Assembly (NCBI RefSeq): GCF_022376445.1
Contig: NW_025954973.1
Span: forward strand, 372,001-436,000
DNA from: Fomitopsis serialis
Lineage: Eukaryota; Basidiomycota; Agaricomycetes; Polyporales; Fomitopsidaceae
Length of the DNA stretch: 64,000 bases
Direction of reading: 5' to 3'
A program made the position numbers and the translations under genes. The notes beneath the pieces are model-generated. The model saw only the letters and a list, made by a program, of their open reading frames with translations, was not told the DNA's origin and did not search any database. The stretch's first letter is position 1, and the number at the start of each line of letters is the position of its first letter. This document shows, piece after piece, positions 48,434-60,588 of the stretch.

Positions 48434-51024
48434 ATGTCCGAAGTGCCCCACGAACCCGTCCCGCTGCACCCCATTGCACCCCGTGTCAGGATGGGCACAA
48501 AACGCCGCACGTTGGGCCTCACATTCACGCGTATAGGTGAGTTGGGCTCCCTTGCGCAGTGCTCGCGCTCTCACCAGATTCTCAGGTCACTGCACTCGCA
48601 GACGCTCGGTCATGAGAGCGACAAGTGGTGGGCTAAGGTCGGTATGGTTCGTTTGCGACTGCAGCCAAGCTGACGCGGAAACGAAGATGGCCAGGGAGAC
48701 AATCCACTGGGACAGGCCCTTCCATACCGTCCGGGCGGGAGGTTTCGAGACGGGCGACATCGTCTGGTTCCCAGAAGGTGGCCTGAATGCGTCATACAAC
48801 TGCGTAGACAGGTGGGCGTTCAAGCACCCAAACAAGGTGCGCTTCTCGCCTTCTTTAGAACCCGCGAAGCTCACGCTAACTTCGTGCTACTCAATTCACT
48901 CTCAGACCGCCATCATCTACGAAGCGGACGAGCCAAATGAGGGCTGCGAGATCACATACGCAGAGCTGCTCCGCGAGGTCTGCGGGATCGCGAATGTGCT
49001 CAAGTCGCTCGGTGTCAAGAAGGGCGACACCGTGTCCATCTATCTGCCCATGACATGGCACGCCGTGGCGGCGTTCCTCGCGTGCGCGCGCATTGGCGCG
49101 GTGCACTCAGTTGTCTTCGCGGGTTTCAGTGCGGAGTCGCTGCGAGATCGTATGCAGGACTGCAAGTCGCGCGTGCTTATCACGAGCGACGAGGGGCGCC
49201 GCGGCGGCAAGACGATCGCGACCAAGGTCATCGCGGACGCGGCGGTCAAGGAATGCCCCGTCGTGGAGCATGTGCTCGTGCTCAAGCGCACAGGGAACGA
49301 GGTCCCGTGGACGCCAGGCAGGGACCGCTGGTGGCACGAGGAGCTCACTAAGGTGCCGAGCTACTGCCCGCCCGAGGTCATGGCTGCAGAAGACCCGTTG
49401 TTCATTCTATACGTGAGTCTATACACGATCTAGTCCGATCAGGCACCCCTGACGCTTCCCCCTTTCCGTTCCGATCCTCCTCAGACCTCCGGATCGACCG
49501 GGCGACCGAAGGGCGTCGTGCACACTACCGCAGGTTACCTCCTCGGTGCTGCGTTGACGGTGAAGTATGTGTTCGATGTGCACCCGGACGACCGCTTCGC
49601 ATGTATGGCCGACGTGGGCTGGATCACGGGCCACACGTACATCGTCTACGGGCCGCTCATGAACGGTGTGACAACGATGGTGTTCGAGTCGACGCCAGTA
49701 TACCCTACGCCGTCGCGTTACTGGCAGGCTGTTGACAAGCACAAGATCACACAGTTCTACTCCGCGCCCACTGCGATTCGCCTCCTCCGCCGCCTTGGTG
49801 ACCACCACGTCAAGGACCACGATCTGAGCTCGCTCCGTGTGCTCGGTAGTGTCGGCGAACCGATCAACCCCGAGGCGTGGCACTGGTACAACGACCATGT
49901 CGGCCGCCGCCAGTGTGCTATCGTTGACACGTTCTGGCAGACGGAGACGGGCAGCATCGTCGTGACGCCGTTCCCCGGCGCGATCGAGACGAAGCCCGGT
50001 TCGGCGACCGTGCCCTTCTTCGGCATCGAGACTGCGATCCTCGATCCCACGACTGGGAAGGAGCTCGAAGGCCCGGACGTCGAGGGCGTGCTCGTCCTCA
50101 AGACTCCATGGCCGTCGATCGCGCGCACGGTCTACCAGGACCATAAGCGGTACGTAACTTACTCTAGAGTTGTTGCTGGGCCGTGTACTGATACGATCAC
50201 GTGTGTCTGCCGCGGATGACTGATTCGACAGGTATCTCGAGACTTACATGAAGGTAAGCTCGGGCTCTCCAACCGTCGTACAACTCGTGAACTGACGCCA
50301 TCGTCGCCTTTTCTGCGCTGATGTAGCCGTACCCTGGCGTGTTCTACACGGGCGATGGCGCCGCGCGGGACGAGCACGGATACATCTGGATCAAGGGCCG
50401 TGTAGACGGTGCGTCTTGTCTTCTTTTTCCGCTGTGGAGTTCCCACTGCCGGGGAGAACCCGAGTGCTAACGCGCTATGGGTCGGGATGCATGACAGATG
50501 TCATCAACGTGTCTGGTCATCGTCTATCGACGGCGGAGATTGAGTCTGCGCTCATCACCCATGCTGGCGTGGCTGAGACCGCTGTAGTCGGTACCGCCGA
50601 CGAGCTGACTGGTCAGGCTGTGTACGCGTTCGTGACCCTGAAGCCGTACGTACCTGCCCATTTGCACTTCGTAGATGGTCTTAGATACTGATTCAAACTG
50701 GCTGTTGCAGGGAGTTCAAGTTCGACGGGACGGAGGAGGCTGCGCTGATCAAGGAGCTCACGCTCCAGGTGCGCAAGGTGATCGGCCCCTTTGCAGCACC
50801 GAAGAAGATATTCCTCGTCTCAGACCTGCCGAAGACGCGCTCGGGCAAGGTATGCGTCCACCCTGTGCTGACTCTGTGTGAGAGCGTACTGACGAGACGG
50901 ACAGATCATGCGCCGGATTATGCGCAAGATCGTCGCGGGCGAGGCTGACCAGCTCGGCGACCTCAGCACCCTTGCGGACCCTAGCGTCGTGGAGCTCATC
51001 AAGACCAAGGTCGCCTCGTCGTAA
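48434..51024 (+). CDS. ACS1: Acetyl-CoA synthetase (AMP-forming), one N-terminal frame break
   Basis: Converts acetate, ATP and CoA to acetyl-CoA in the cytosol or nucleus. Start at 48434 ([18 protein letters not shown]). Near 48,487 the frame breaks: GTCAGGATGG must be GTC[C]AGGATGG to read [18 protein letters not shown], so one base seems missing. Later blocks read without breaks over about nine exons: [100 protein letters not shown] (ATP-binding), [67 protein letters not shown] and [15 protein letters not shown], whose Lys is the usual acetylation-regulated residue. Stop at 51022-51024. The length matches the family. Confidence 0.95.
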
Positions 51025-51029
51025 TGCCC

Positions 51030-52175
51030 CGTCTGTTCCCGCGTCCTCCTTGGATCGCAACCCGACTGAAACCGATATGATACCTCTCGCTGAGCCCGTG
51101 GTGTCTTCCCCCGAGTCTACATGCGTGCGTTCTGCGCGCGGTGACGTCTTGCTGTATCTTATTAGTGATGATCTGTAGTTGGTATACCTAGTGATCGTAT
51201 GACGTGTATGTCTATGTATCTGTACGCTAGTATCGCAGCGGCAATGCGAAGTGTTTTGACTTCTTCTGACTGGGTCTTACTGCGATTGAGATGGAAGGTT
51301 GAGACTTTCCTGACGCCGACTTGTGTGGGTTCCATTAGGAAATTGGGAGGGTCGCGAGAACTCGACTCACAGATGGATCCAGCCAGACGCTGCTGCCCGA
51401 CAACAGTCAAGCGTTTACCAAAGGCACGGGCATGGATACATATGATACATTGTGTTCCACTAACTTGAGTCTGGCTCTAGGTACGGTGAGGGGGAAAAGA
51501 AGAGAGACGAGGGATTTGGTGGTCCGCATTCAAGAAGCTTCCACGACCGCCTCCGAAGACGAAGTCGACCGCGACGGTCCTGAAGAGGTAACATTGTGTA
51601 GCTCAATCTTGCGCTTGGACGGGATCGGAATGTCACTAGTGAACAGGGAGGGCAAGCAGCGAGATATTGAACAGCATCCCGGACACGGTTGCAAAGGGCC
51701 CGGGTGCGACGCGGCGAAAGGACGAGGAAACTGCTTACTTCGATGCTGCGTCGTCCAAACATAAGAATCTGATTCAGAGACCTTCACAGGATTTGACAGC
51801 AAGACAGTTGAGATGTGTGGATCCTGCGAGGACCAGGACGCGATGGTACGTTCGCTTGAGACAAAAGTGCGCCATCCATCTGAGACTGAATTGGTGCACA
51901 CCTCCGCATACGGTCGGATCCTCATTCTTCAGAGTTTTATGTCGGGTCGGGATCGCTGATGGACGCTGAGGTCTAGACATGAACGAGCAGCAACGGCGTT
52001 AACATGGATGCTGAGGTCCCTGCTCCTCCGGGAACAACACCCATGGTGACCCCGCCTCACCTACACCCTGACTCACGTCCTTCTACTTCACCCAGGCACT
52101 CCCTTGCCTCCTCCCTCACCGTCTCCGCGCGCCCATCACCTCCCTGCACCGCCTCGGGTGCTCCTCCGCCTCTAC
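51030..52175. other. Intergenic, no gene recognised
   Basis: This is the convergent region between the ends of acetyl-CoA synthetase (plus) and UVE1 (minus). Frames of 100-130 codons occur on both strands near 51,460-51,970 but have no domain and no linkable exons. Confidence 0.45.
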
Positions 52176-52176
52176 C

Positions 52177-54351
52177 TCACCAGCCCTCGCCCGTCCACAG
52201 GCTCTGGATCATCCTCTGATTCACCAGCTCCTCCGCGCGTTCCACCTCTCCCTCAGCATTGACCACCGACTTCTTTCCTCGCGCGACGGACACGCGCTTG
52301 CGCTTCCTCGGGAATGCGGAGGGCGAGGGCACGTCGCCCGCAACGACGGTGGTCGCAGTGCGGCGTCTCTTCTGCTTTGGCTTCGACGGTGCCTCAAGTT
52401 CCGTCTCTCCGTCAACATCGCCTCCCGCACCTCCATCCCCAACGGCATCCTTCCGTTCCGCCCTCGCCCTCGTCCGCCTCCTCGGTGTCCCATCCACAGC
52501 CTCCGCCGCGTCCTCCCCAGCCGCGCCTTCGCCGTCCGCGTCCCCGTCACCCGCAAGTGCCCGGCCCTTCCCCCGCACGAACGGCTTCGGCGGCTTCTCC
52601 GGGCGCAGATTATCGTGAGCCACAGGCTCAAGCCCATAAATCCTGAACAAGTGGAACACTGCCTGCTCCTTGTCCTTAGCCTACGCGCAGCCACGGACCA
52701 TCAACATTAAAAAGAGAGAGACGCGACCCGAGGACCCACCTCGATCATCAGGTCCACCTCCCCGCCCTCGAGCACCTCTGGCAGCGTCACGCACCGGTCC
52801 GCATGTGCGCGCTTCTCCATGACGCTCTCTGCGCCTGGGCGCGGCTCGCTCAGGTGCTGCTTCTGCCGGATGCCCTTGCGCGCCCAGCCCGCCGCGACGA
52901 GCGGGAGGAGGTCCGGTAGCTCGTGTTTGGATGGCTGCGGGGAGTGTGTCTCAGTCCGAGTTGCCAATGAGGAGTCCAAGCGGTGAGCATACGTTAATCC
53001 AATTGTGATGATAGTCGAGTACCATCGGGATCCTGAGCTCATCGCACACGGGCAAGAGATCGTCTGGGCTGTAACATATCTATCGCTCTCGTGAGCTCAC
53101 AAATACGGGAACCCGCAGTCTCAGAAGCGTACCTCATCGTTCTCAAGCACGAGCCGCGCCCGCATCTCGTCCGTCAGCCGCGTGCGGTAGTTCTCCTTGA
53201 AGCGTGCGAGCGTCGTCTCCTTGTCACCGTACACGCCCTGCCAGCCCCGCCAACGTCAAGTCGTGAGCAAAGGGCAAGTGAGGCATGCAGACGCACCCCC
53301 ATGTGTATGATGATCACGCTGTCTTGGTCGAGCTCCATGTAGCGCATCATCTGGCAGTGATCTGTAGGCGTGTGCAGCATGTTAGCGTCGTGAGTAGATT
53401 TGACATGGTAGATGCTGACATTCGAGCTCGCGCACACTCGCAGTGACCACGTCGTCCTTCGGAGACGCTAATTGGGTGAACTGTCCCGGGTGCGTCGTCA
53501 ACCTGTGACCATATCGTCTCGCGAGGTCTCCAGCTGCCTATATGCGCGTCATTCAAGGTCAACTGGTCAACACCAGAACATATCGCAGTGAGACGTAAGT
53601 TACCTTCAACTGCTCACGCGCATACTCGAGGTCGTACCCGTGAACCTTGTGTGACGCGAACGGGAACATCTCCGACGAGATCCGGAAGAAACGGATCTTG
53701 TTCTTCTCGTTCCACTGCCAGCAACGTCGTTACACTCTGCACACCTTATGCATAGGAACCAGTAGCGCACCTCGATCATCTCGCTGAGGTCCCGTGCGTT
53801 CCTCAGCCCAAGATCCTTCGCAAACTCGATCCCATTCTTCCTAATCGTCTCGAGGCGGCACGTCCGCGAGCAGAAGATCGGCTCGGGCTTCGTCGCGCGC
53901 AAGATTGTGTTCAGGCATGCGTAGCCCAGACGGCCCGTGAACTTCGTCTCCTTGCGCTCCACGGGCGGGATGTCGTACACGACCGGCTCCGTTGCTTTCG
54001 TCCGCCTTGCGCGTTTCTTCTTTGCGGGCGATCCCTCACCGTCCTCGAGTCCGGCGAGCGGCTCTCGACGTCTGCTGCGTGTCGCTTCGCTTTCTTTCGA
54101 GGTGTGCGCTTCTTTGTTACTGGGAGCTCACCATCGAGATCGCTGAGCGGGCTCTCGGGCTCTACGGGCTTGACATCGGTTGATCTGCGTGTCCGAGTGG
54201 ACGCACGTCGCGGTGAGGCGGGAAAACCTGCCACCGGGTCGCTCAGAGCTAGTACGGCAGCAGTCGCCGCTGCGATGGCATCTTCGCCTGGGGCCGCTGG
54301 CACATCTACCGCGGTCGTCACGGCTGCCGCAGTGCGTTTGCGTTTCGGCAT
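52177..54351 (-). CDS. UVE1: UV-damage endonuclease (UVDE/Uve1)
   Basis: Nicks DNA 5' to UV photoproducts and other lesions, starting alternative excision repair. Start at 54351 (MPKRKRTAAAVTTAVDVPAA; basic, nuclear-like). The core reads TKFTGRLGYACLNTILRATK, SRTCRLETIRKNGIEFAKDL, NKIRFFRISSEMFPFASHKV, GHRLTTHPGQFTQLASPKDD (metal-binding His), MELDQDSVIIIHMGGVYGDK, LVLENDEICYSPDDLLPVCD and PMVLDYHHNWIN, the expected TIM-barrel order. A C-terminal extension of about 160 residues after AVFHLFRIYGLEPVAHDNLR is Lys/Arg/Asp/Glu-rich, typical of fungal forms. Introns are short and in frame. Near 54,064 the frame changes as if one base were missing (ADVE...EPLAGLEDGEG). No intron explains it. Confidence 0.92.
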
Positions 54352-54359
54352 CGTCAGGA

Positions 54360-55905
54360 GCACGTAGTTGGGGCTGGCAGGTGGGAGGCGAGACTGCAGG
54401 AAGGAGATGAAGTGGGAGCGCAGGGTCAACGGAGCTCGTCGCAGGGGAGAGGCAAGCAGCATTGGCCGTCCCTGGGCTTTGCGCCTCGACATAAGATTAG
54501 AGTTCTGGCCGGTGACGGCGATCGCCCCACCTTCCGCCCTCGACGGCTGACGATCGCGCCTGCCGTTCCTCCTGCTATCATTCGTCAGCCACATCGTGAC
54601 ACACTCAGGAAAGGGGACTTAAGGCGATACCACCCGAAGTCGTTCGTCCAAGGCCAGTGAGTAAGCGACCGAATACCGCGGTTCATGTTGGTTACTCCGA
54701 ACTGGCAGACCTCGCGGGCACGATGTTTGGTAGGCGATGTCTTCTGCGAGATCACTGCACGGTCTACTAATGCGTCGCGGATTTGAGCCAGCAGTGAGGT
54801 CTCTAAGACTCTCAGGGAAAGGATGACCCCACTGTTTGAAACGTTAGGGGCATCCTTGACCGCAGAGTCCTTAGACCGGCCCATGCAAGGCCGCCAGCAC
54901 TGTCCGACGAAACGTAAGGCGGGCACACCAGAGAACGTCAAAGGAGCCTGATACATCTCCGAGCGCACGGTCCAGTCAATCACCGCGTCGATGGACCCAA
55001 GTAACTGTAGACCCCTTCGCAATGTGCACGAGTGAGCATTCTGTCAATCATCTAATGCATCCGTGGCTCAACCTTACCCGACGCATAACGGGCTATGTCG
55101 ACCAGAAAGTCGAATTTCGTTGATGTGGGTTCCGACACGTCGGGTGACACCAACCGAGTGCTGCGACGAGCTGGCCAAAGGAGCATCAAATGACAGCCAG
55201 CCAGAGTTCGTATCATGCGCTATGGCTTGTGCGGGCATTGAAGATCGCACCAAGGTTGAGTAGATCGCGCCCACTCGATGCCATAGCCTCTACAAAGACG
55301 TAGGTGAGTATCATAACACCACGATCGAGAACACTTGGCTGCTTCGCAAGGCCGAACACAGCAATAGCGACACTGCTCGGTCTCCGCAGGTTATAAATCC
55401 TGGCATCATACGCTGTATCTGCGGGGCGGAAAGAAATCCCGTGAGCATATTCGCGATTGTTGAGGGGACGAACAAGTGTCACAGGCAAGTATGGCCGTGA
55501 ATTGGCCATGAGGCATGTAGATGAGGACACCGGCGCGGGCTTGGATACCCATCGATCAGTGACCTGAAGGCCTTGTCTGTTCCTCCGCATATAGACAGGC
55601 TACTAGTACTAGCGTGGGTAAGCGCTGGTGGTACACACAACATATCAGAGCGCAATCCGAAGTCCCGCCGCAGTAGCATTTAGAGTCGTGACGTCGTTCG
55701 CCGAGTCTTGTATACAACAGGACTCGGCGATAAGTAAGGATGCTTGTCATACTTACTGCATGTGCCCATCGGGCTGATGAGTACGCTCGCCCGTATGCCT
55801 CGGGGATGGCAACTAACATGAAATCAGGAAGCGTCACGTCGGAGCCTCCTCGCAAGTATAAATGACAGTTGAAGGAAGGAAATTGCACAACACGAAGGGC
55901 GCTCA
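54360..55905. other. No gene recognised; unassigned minus-strand frames
   Basis: Minus-strand frames at 54,585-55,022 (145 codons) and 55,213-55,590 (125 codons) are open but have no domain I recognise and no clear exon links. The region holds the promoters of UVE1 (minus) and the DUF302 gene (plus). A hypothetical gene is possible but unproven. Confidence 0.4.
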
Positions 55906-55910
55906 CCACC

Positions 55911-56492
55911 ATGTCAAAGACAGTCCACGACGTCCATGCGAAACGCATCATCTTCGACAGCTCGCTGTTGTTCGACGAGGTGACGGCGCGGCTCGACAGG
56001 GAGCTGAGCAGAGAAAAGGCGGGGCCGAAGGTGTTCGAGCTCCTCGGAACGGTGAAGAGCAAAGAAGACCTTGAGCGAGGGATGCAAGCCATCATTGGCG
56101 AGAATGACTTTATGTGCGTTCTTTTCCCGCCCTCACCTCACCTCCCGCCGTCGAGCTGCCGTCTTTAGGTTCTTCGCAGCGTCGTCCTTCCATAGGTGGC
56201 GCAGTGCATACTATGATCAGACGGTCCAAATACCGAAAGCGACCCAGTACATACTGGGGAACCCACTCATCGCCGAGACGATGATCGCGCATGACCCATA
56301 CGTCCCTCTGAACGTCCCGCTACGAGTCCTCGTGGTGGAGAAAGCGGACAAGAGCGGTACGCAGGTGGTCTATTACCAGCCATCGTCGATAATGCAGTGT
56401 CTGCCGATGGGAATATGAAGCCGGAGTTGAAGGCCGCTGCTGATGCACTAGATGAGAAGCTAGAGGCGTTGGTGAGGAAGATCACAGTGTGA
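55911..56492 (+). CDS. DUF302-domain protein (one frame break)
   Basis: Two exons, 55911-56113 and 56169-56492, with a 55-nt intron. The first reads MSKTVHDVHAKRIIFDSSLL and KSKEDLERGMQAIIGENDFM. The second reads FFAASSFHRWRSAYYDQTVQ, QYILGNPLIAETMIAHDPYV and VPLRVLVVEKADKSG, then PSSIM. LGNPLIA..M..HD and the final P-S-S-I-M/V block are DUF302 marks. After PSSIM the frame breaks; restoring one G in ATG[G]CAGTG near 56,394 gives AVSADGNMKPELKAAADALD and the expected helical end EKLEALVRKITV. The role of DUF302 proteins is unclear (stress or small-molecule binding has been proposed). About 176 residues once restored. Confidence 0.85.
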
Positions 56493-57001
56493 GCTGTACG
56501 TTACCTCCAGAACTAGGGCTGTCTCGACTCGCTCACCGTGAGCCAGGCCGCCTTCGAACACTTCTTTGCTGTAATGTCAATGTCGAGACTCGACGACGAC
56601 TTGTCAATGCGACTTTTCTCATGAGTCGTGCTATCGATAAGCCTCGTGTCGCGAGATGGCCGATGCTCTGAGTCTGAAGCTCGCCTTCGATTTCTTGCAT
56701 TGCATGGCACGGTTTGCGCCGTGACAAGGTTCGGACCCGTCGACGAGAACACGGAAGGTGCATAGAGCAGGCGTATTTTTTGAGGAAAAGCGCGCACGAC
56801 CGTTTCGCCCCCGATTTGGAAGCACGGACATTAGATAAGATTAGATGGAATTATCACGCCAGTCCAGCCAGAGCCCAGCAATCCGCTTATTTGGGCCGCG
56901 TTTCAGCTTCGACCCCTTCTTGACCATCTACTTCGTACATCGACTACTTGTTCTTGCACGACGACCATCTCAGACCAGCACAGGATAGCGAGGATCACCC
57001 A

Positions 57002-59148
57002 ATGCAGCCGGAAGGCCAGTACGAACCCGGGACGAGCGCGTCGACCATCCGCGGTCTGCACCGGCTAAGCACCACCGTCGCGGGCGACCTCGTCATGTCA
57101 GTCTCGTCGGGGTCGGACGACACGACAGTCGACGTGCCGAAAGGACTAACCACCACTCACGGCCAGAGTCGCCGCACAGCGCACCCCCATCGCCGAGCAG
57201 TCCTTCAGGCGACTCCGTGTCCTCCTTCCCGTCCGAGATCTCCTCCTCCTTCCTCTTCTCGTCTGGCCCCGGCAGCCCTCCGCATTCTGAATTCATGCGC
57301 CACAGATCACTTCCAGGAGAGTCCGACGGCGAGCTGCACGACTCGACACAGGGGCTCATCATCCCTTCGTGACGCTGCCCGCCCCAGCGAAGCGGCCGAC
57401 GCCCTACGGCCAGACGCTGGGCGATCTACGGCTGCTCGTGCTTGCGCCTCGGCGCGCCGCAGCATCCACCGCCTCCCTCATAGCCCATCTCCTGGAGAGA
57501 ATGACGACATCGTCGAGCTCGGCGCGTGGGAGGAAACCCACGGTGCGGACGATGCTGCGCCGACGGTGAGCGTACTGCGTGCGTCCACGGACTGGGTAGA
57601 GCACCGCGATGCGCATGGGCTGGAGCACACCGAGTCCGCCCGTAACGTGGAGATCGTTGAGCTGCCTGGATACGACCCCTCAGACGACGTGCGTGGTGCT
57701 ACCACTGACCCATACTATACCCGCTGACTACTTTGCAGGCGGAGACTGTACTTGAGCGTGCCCTGCCTATCATTCACAGCCCATTCAAGCAGGTCTCTGA
57801 GGCTCTTCACCCTGACTATGCGCCCAGCGCCGTGCTTGCGAATCTGATATCGTCTGGGTCGACGCCCCTGTACACTGCACTCATCCTACTCTTGACGTCA
57901 TGTGAGTGTTTATCCCCGTAACTCTGTGTGCCCATTTGCATTCGAAAGTCGAAACAACCCTGATTATCAATGGGGTGGGGTGCACGTCCATCAAAGGAAA
58001 TATTGGCGGACCGCTCTGCGCAATGCATTCGTGCAGGGGTGAGCAGTGGTCAGTCGGCACCAAGCAGGGCCCGACCAAGGACTCTTAGCCACCAGGTCAC
58101 CATAACGGTGGCTTTCTGAAACTGCATTCTCCGAAGTCTAGGTGCAACGTCAGGATGCTCGCGCCTCTCCAGCCCGCTTGGGGTCTGCACAGAGAGTTTT
58201 GGCAACAATTCCGAGTTGATGCTAAAACTATCGTGGGAGTCCGGTGATACTTCTTGCAACGTCCTGGACACTGGCCGGGTACAGGGCGTGCGCGAGCACC
58301 ACTACCGCATAACTCATTCTGACAGTCATATCTCTACAGCGCCCACGCCGTTGGAGAAATCGTTCCTCAATGATCTGAGCCCCCACATCCCGGTCATCGT
58401 GCTGCCACCATTGCCAGCACATCCGACATACCCCTTCCAGACGACATACCCGCTCTCCAACGCCTCCTCTGCGTATTCGTCGCCGCGCTACCCCGAAGGG
58501 TCCAGCTCCCCTCACACAGCTGCAACTGTCTCGTCGTTCCGACCCGCGACCCCGCACGCCCTTCGCACGGGCCTGTTCCGCGCGCCCGAGACACTTGCGC
58601 GCTTGCGTTCTGAGGCGGCATCCCGCTTCCTGCGCTGGCGCGAAGTCGAGCGTGCCGTGGAGAAGATTAGCCCGAGTTCATCCGCAGACACAGTCCGCGC
58701 ATCGAAGAGTCCGGTCGTCGCTCACGCGAGAACGAAGAGCGGCTGGGACAAGGCACAATGGGAGGCAGAGTGGGAGGGCTCGCTCTCGCAGGAGATCGCA
58801 GTCGGACTGCAGCAGCGCCGGCGTGCTGATACCGCGCTTCCTGCGCGTCCGCGTGAGGAAGAGGAGAGCCGTCCACCTGTGTTCTCGGAGTCGCGTGTAC
58901 GCCGTGGGTCGCAGTGCGCCCCGGCCCCGTTCGACCCGCTGCACCTCGGATCGCTGTTCATGTTCTCGCTTTCCCTGCTTGGCCCGCTGAAGTCACACAT
59001 CGCGCGGTCATTGTCCTTCGGGAGACGGGATGTCTCGAGCACTTCGCGAGCGAAGCCCAACCGATCAATGGGCTTCGGACTGGGTTTGGCACTCGTGGGT
59101 GCGTTCTGTGCGGGGATAGGTTTGGGTCTTCTCGTCGCTAGAGTTTGA
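57002..59148 (+). CDS. Membrane protein of unknown function, C-terminal hydrophobic segments (frame breaks)
   Basis: Not a family I recognise. Start MQPEGQYEPGTSASTI at 57002. A Ser/Pro-rich first part reads ESPHSAPPSPSSPSGDSVSS and EISSSFLFSSGPGSPPHSEF, then RPTPYGQTLGDLRLLVLAPR, ENDDIVELGAWEETHGADDA and VEIVELPGYDPSDD. After an intron comes AETVLERALPIIHSPFKQVS and SAVLANLISSGSTPLYTALI (hydrophobic). The last exon (about 58,340-59,148) has PHIPVIVLPPLPAHPTYPF, an acidic/basic helix and two C-terminal membrane segments (HLGSLFMFSLSLLGPL; GFGLGLALVGAFCAGIGLGL). In the first exon the frame changes near 57,170, 57,366 and 57,505, each consistent with one missing base. The link from 57,900 to 58,340 is uncertain. 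Confidence 0.6.
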
Positions 59149-59154
59149 ATACCC

Positions 59155-60585
59155 TCTCGGTGTGGTTTTGTACGTATTGATCGCGTTCGTCGCTGTATTG
59201 TTGTAGCTATTGGGGATCGATCAGTGCTTGCTCATTACTGTGTAGTCGATGCTGCACTGTCACACTTACCACGAACTGCTTATACCACGCTCTCTGTTGT
59301 ATCTCCTGCAATGTCCCACAGAATAATGTATCTTGCTCGCTGAACACTTTGCCATTCCTGATAATGGTTTGTTCCCCCGCAGTACCGTAGCCTGCTGTTT
59401 GAGTGTACTTCTTTGCGCGGAACATCATGTCGAATGTCGCGTGTTCGGCTTTCCCGAAGGTCTAGCCGATCTGTACCTCGCTCGTGCTTCCGCAGACTGA
59501 CCCGAAAGCGGTCGGAGAGTTGTCCGCCTGACCAGGTCTGCTGCACCACCTCCGAGTTCCGGTTCAATAGCGAGGCCAGTGCTTCTTGCCTCAAACTCTT
59601 TTGTCTGCAGCGTGCTGCGAGCTGCGCGCCCTCCAGCTTTTGCCTCGCTGGCGTCCTAGGTCCACGATGCACCAAAAGTCGAGTGCTGAGCGGCGGCGCA
59701 CCGCACCACATGCGAAGCTCCGCGCACGAACAACGCACCGCGCACGGCGAGCACGAGCATCCGGGTCCGAGTCGAGGGCGCCGCTGAAGACGAGCCGCAC
59801 TCGCACCCACCCGCCGCGCGCACGGTCGACCCCGAGGAACGTCGACCGGAACTGCATCAACTGGCCGTCGTTCACGCTGGCCCTCGTCCGCGCAGCGCTG
59901 CTCTCGAGCGGACACCCTCTACATCTACCCGTCCTCCTCGCGCATCTTCAACACAGGTTGAGACAGCGGATACGGCTCGGGCTCGACTGTGGCTTCTACT
60001 TGCGGACCAATTCCACGTTCCTTTTCACCCTTACCGATCCTCGAAATGTTCATGACGACACTCACGACCCAACTCACGACCTCTCGTCTGGACCAGTTGA
60101 TGCACCGCTGGCGGGTTCATCACTGGATAGCGCTCAGTGGTATCGAGTACGTCCATCGTATGGCCCGTTGAGGTCGTGCTGATGATGGCTGTCCGCAGAG
60201 CCCGGCACCACTGTGTGTAGGCGACTCACCGAAACAATCGAGCAAAAGCGAACCGAGCATATCCGTCGACGTCGAGTCCCTGGCGGACAGCAGGACCCGA
60301 CGAAGAAGCCGGGCGTTCTGTCCTCGGATGATGGTGATCATGCGGACGCTGGGCTTCCGCTGCCTTCGCACCATCATACGCTGTCCCTAGAGTACGGCAC
60401 ACGTTACCCCTTCCTTCCCTGCATTGCGACCTAGGCCACATCACGGACTTCAGTAGACAGACACATCCATCATGAGCACGCAGACACGTCGTTCAGGTCA
60501 GTCACGCATAGAATGGGAAGTGCATTCTGACATTGAGAAAAGTGCAAACGTCCGATTTTGTAGCAAAGCATGGCCGGGGAAACGG
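59155..60585. other. Unassigned; possible minus-strand gene with broken frames
   Basis: The minus strand has several coding-like pieces, for example 60,444-60,226 and a 59,915-59,280 stretch including QRRPRLGPGCSCSPCAVR and RNSEVVQQTWSGGQLSDRF, but no domain and no consistent splice chain could be found. With frameshifts common in this window, a broken model of a real gene is possible. Confidence 0.35.
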
Positions 60586-60588
60586 TAC

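Noticed and set aside
48434..56492. Programmed -1 ribosomal frameshifting as an explanation of the shared frame breaks
   Set aside because: No common slippery heptamer was seen at the sites, and genes such as acetyl-CoA synthetase are not known to use it; base loss in the assembly is simpler. Kept only as an alternative within the finding.
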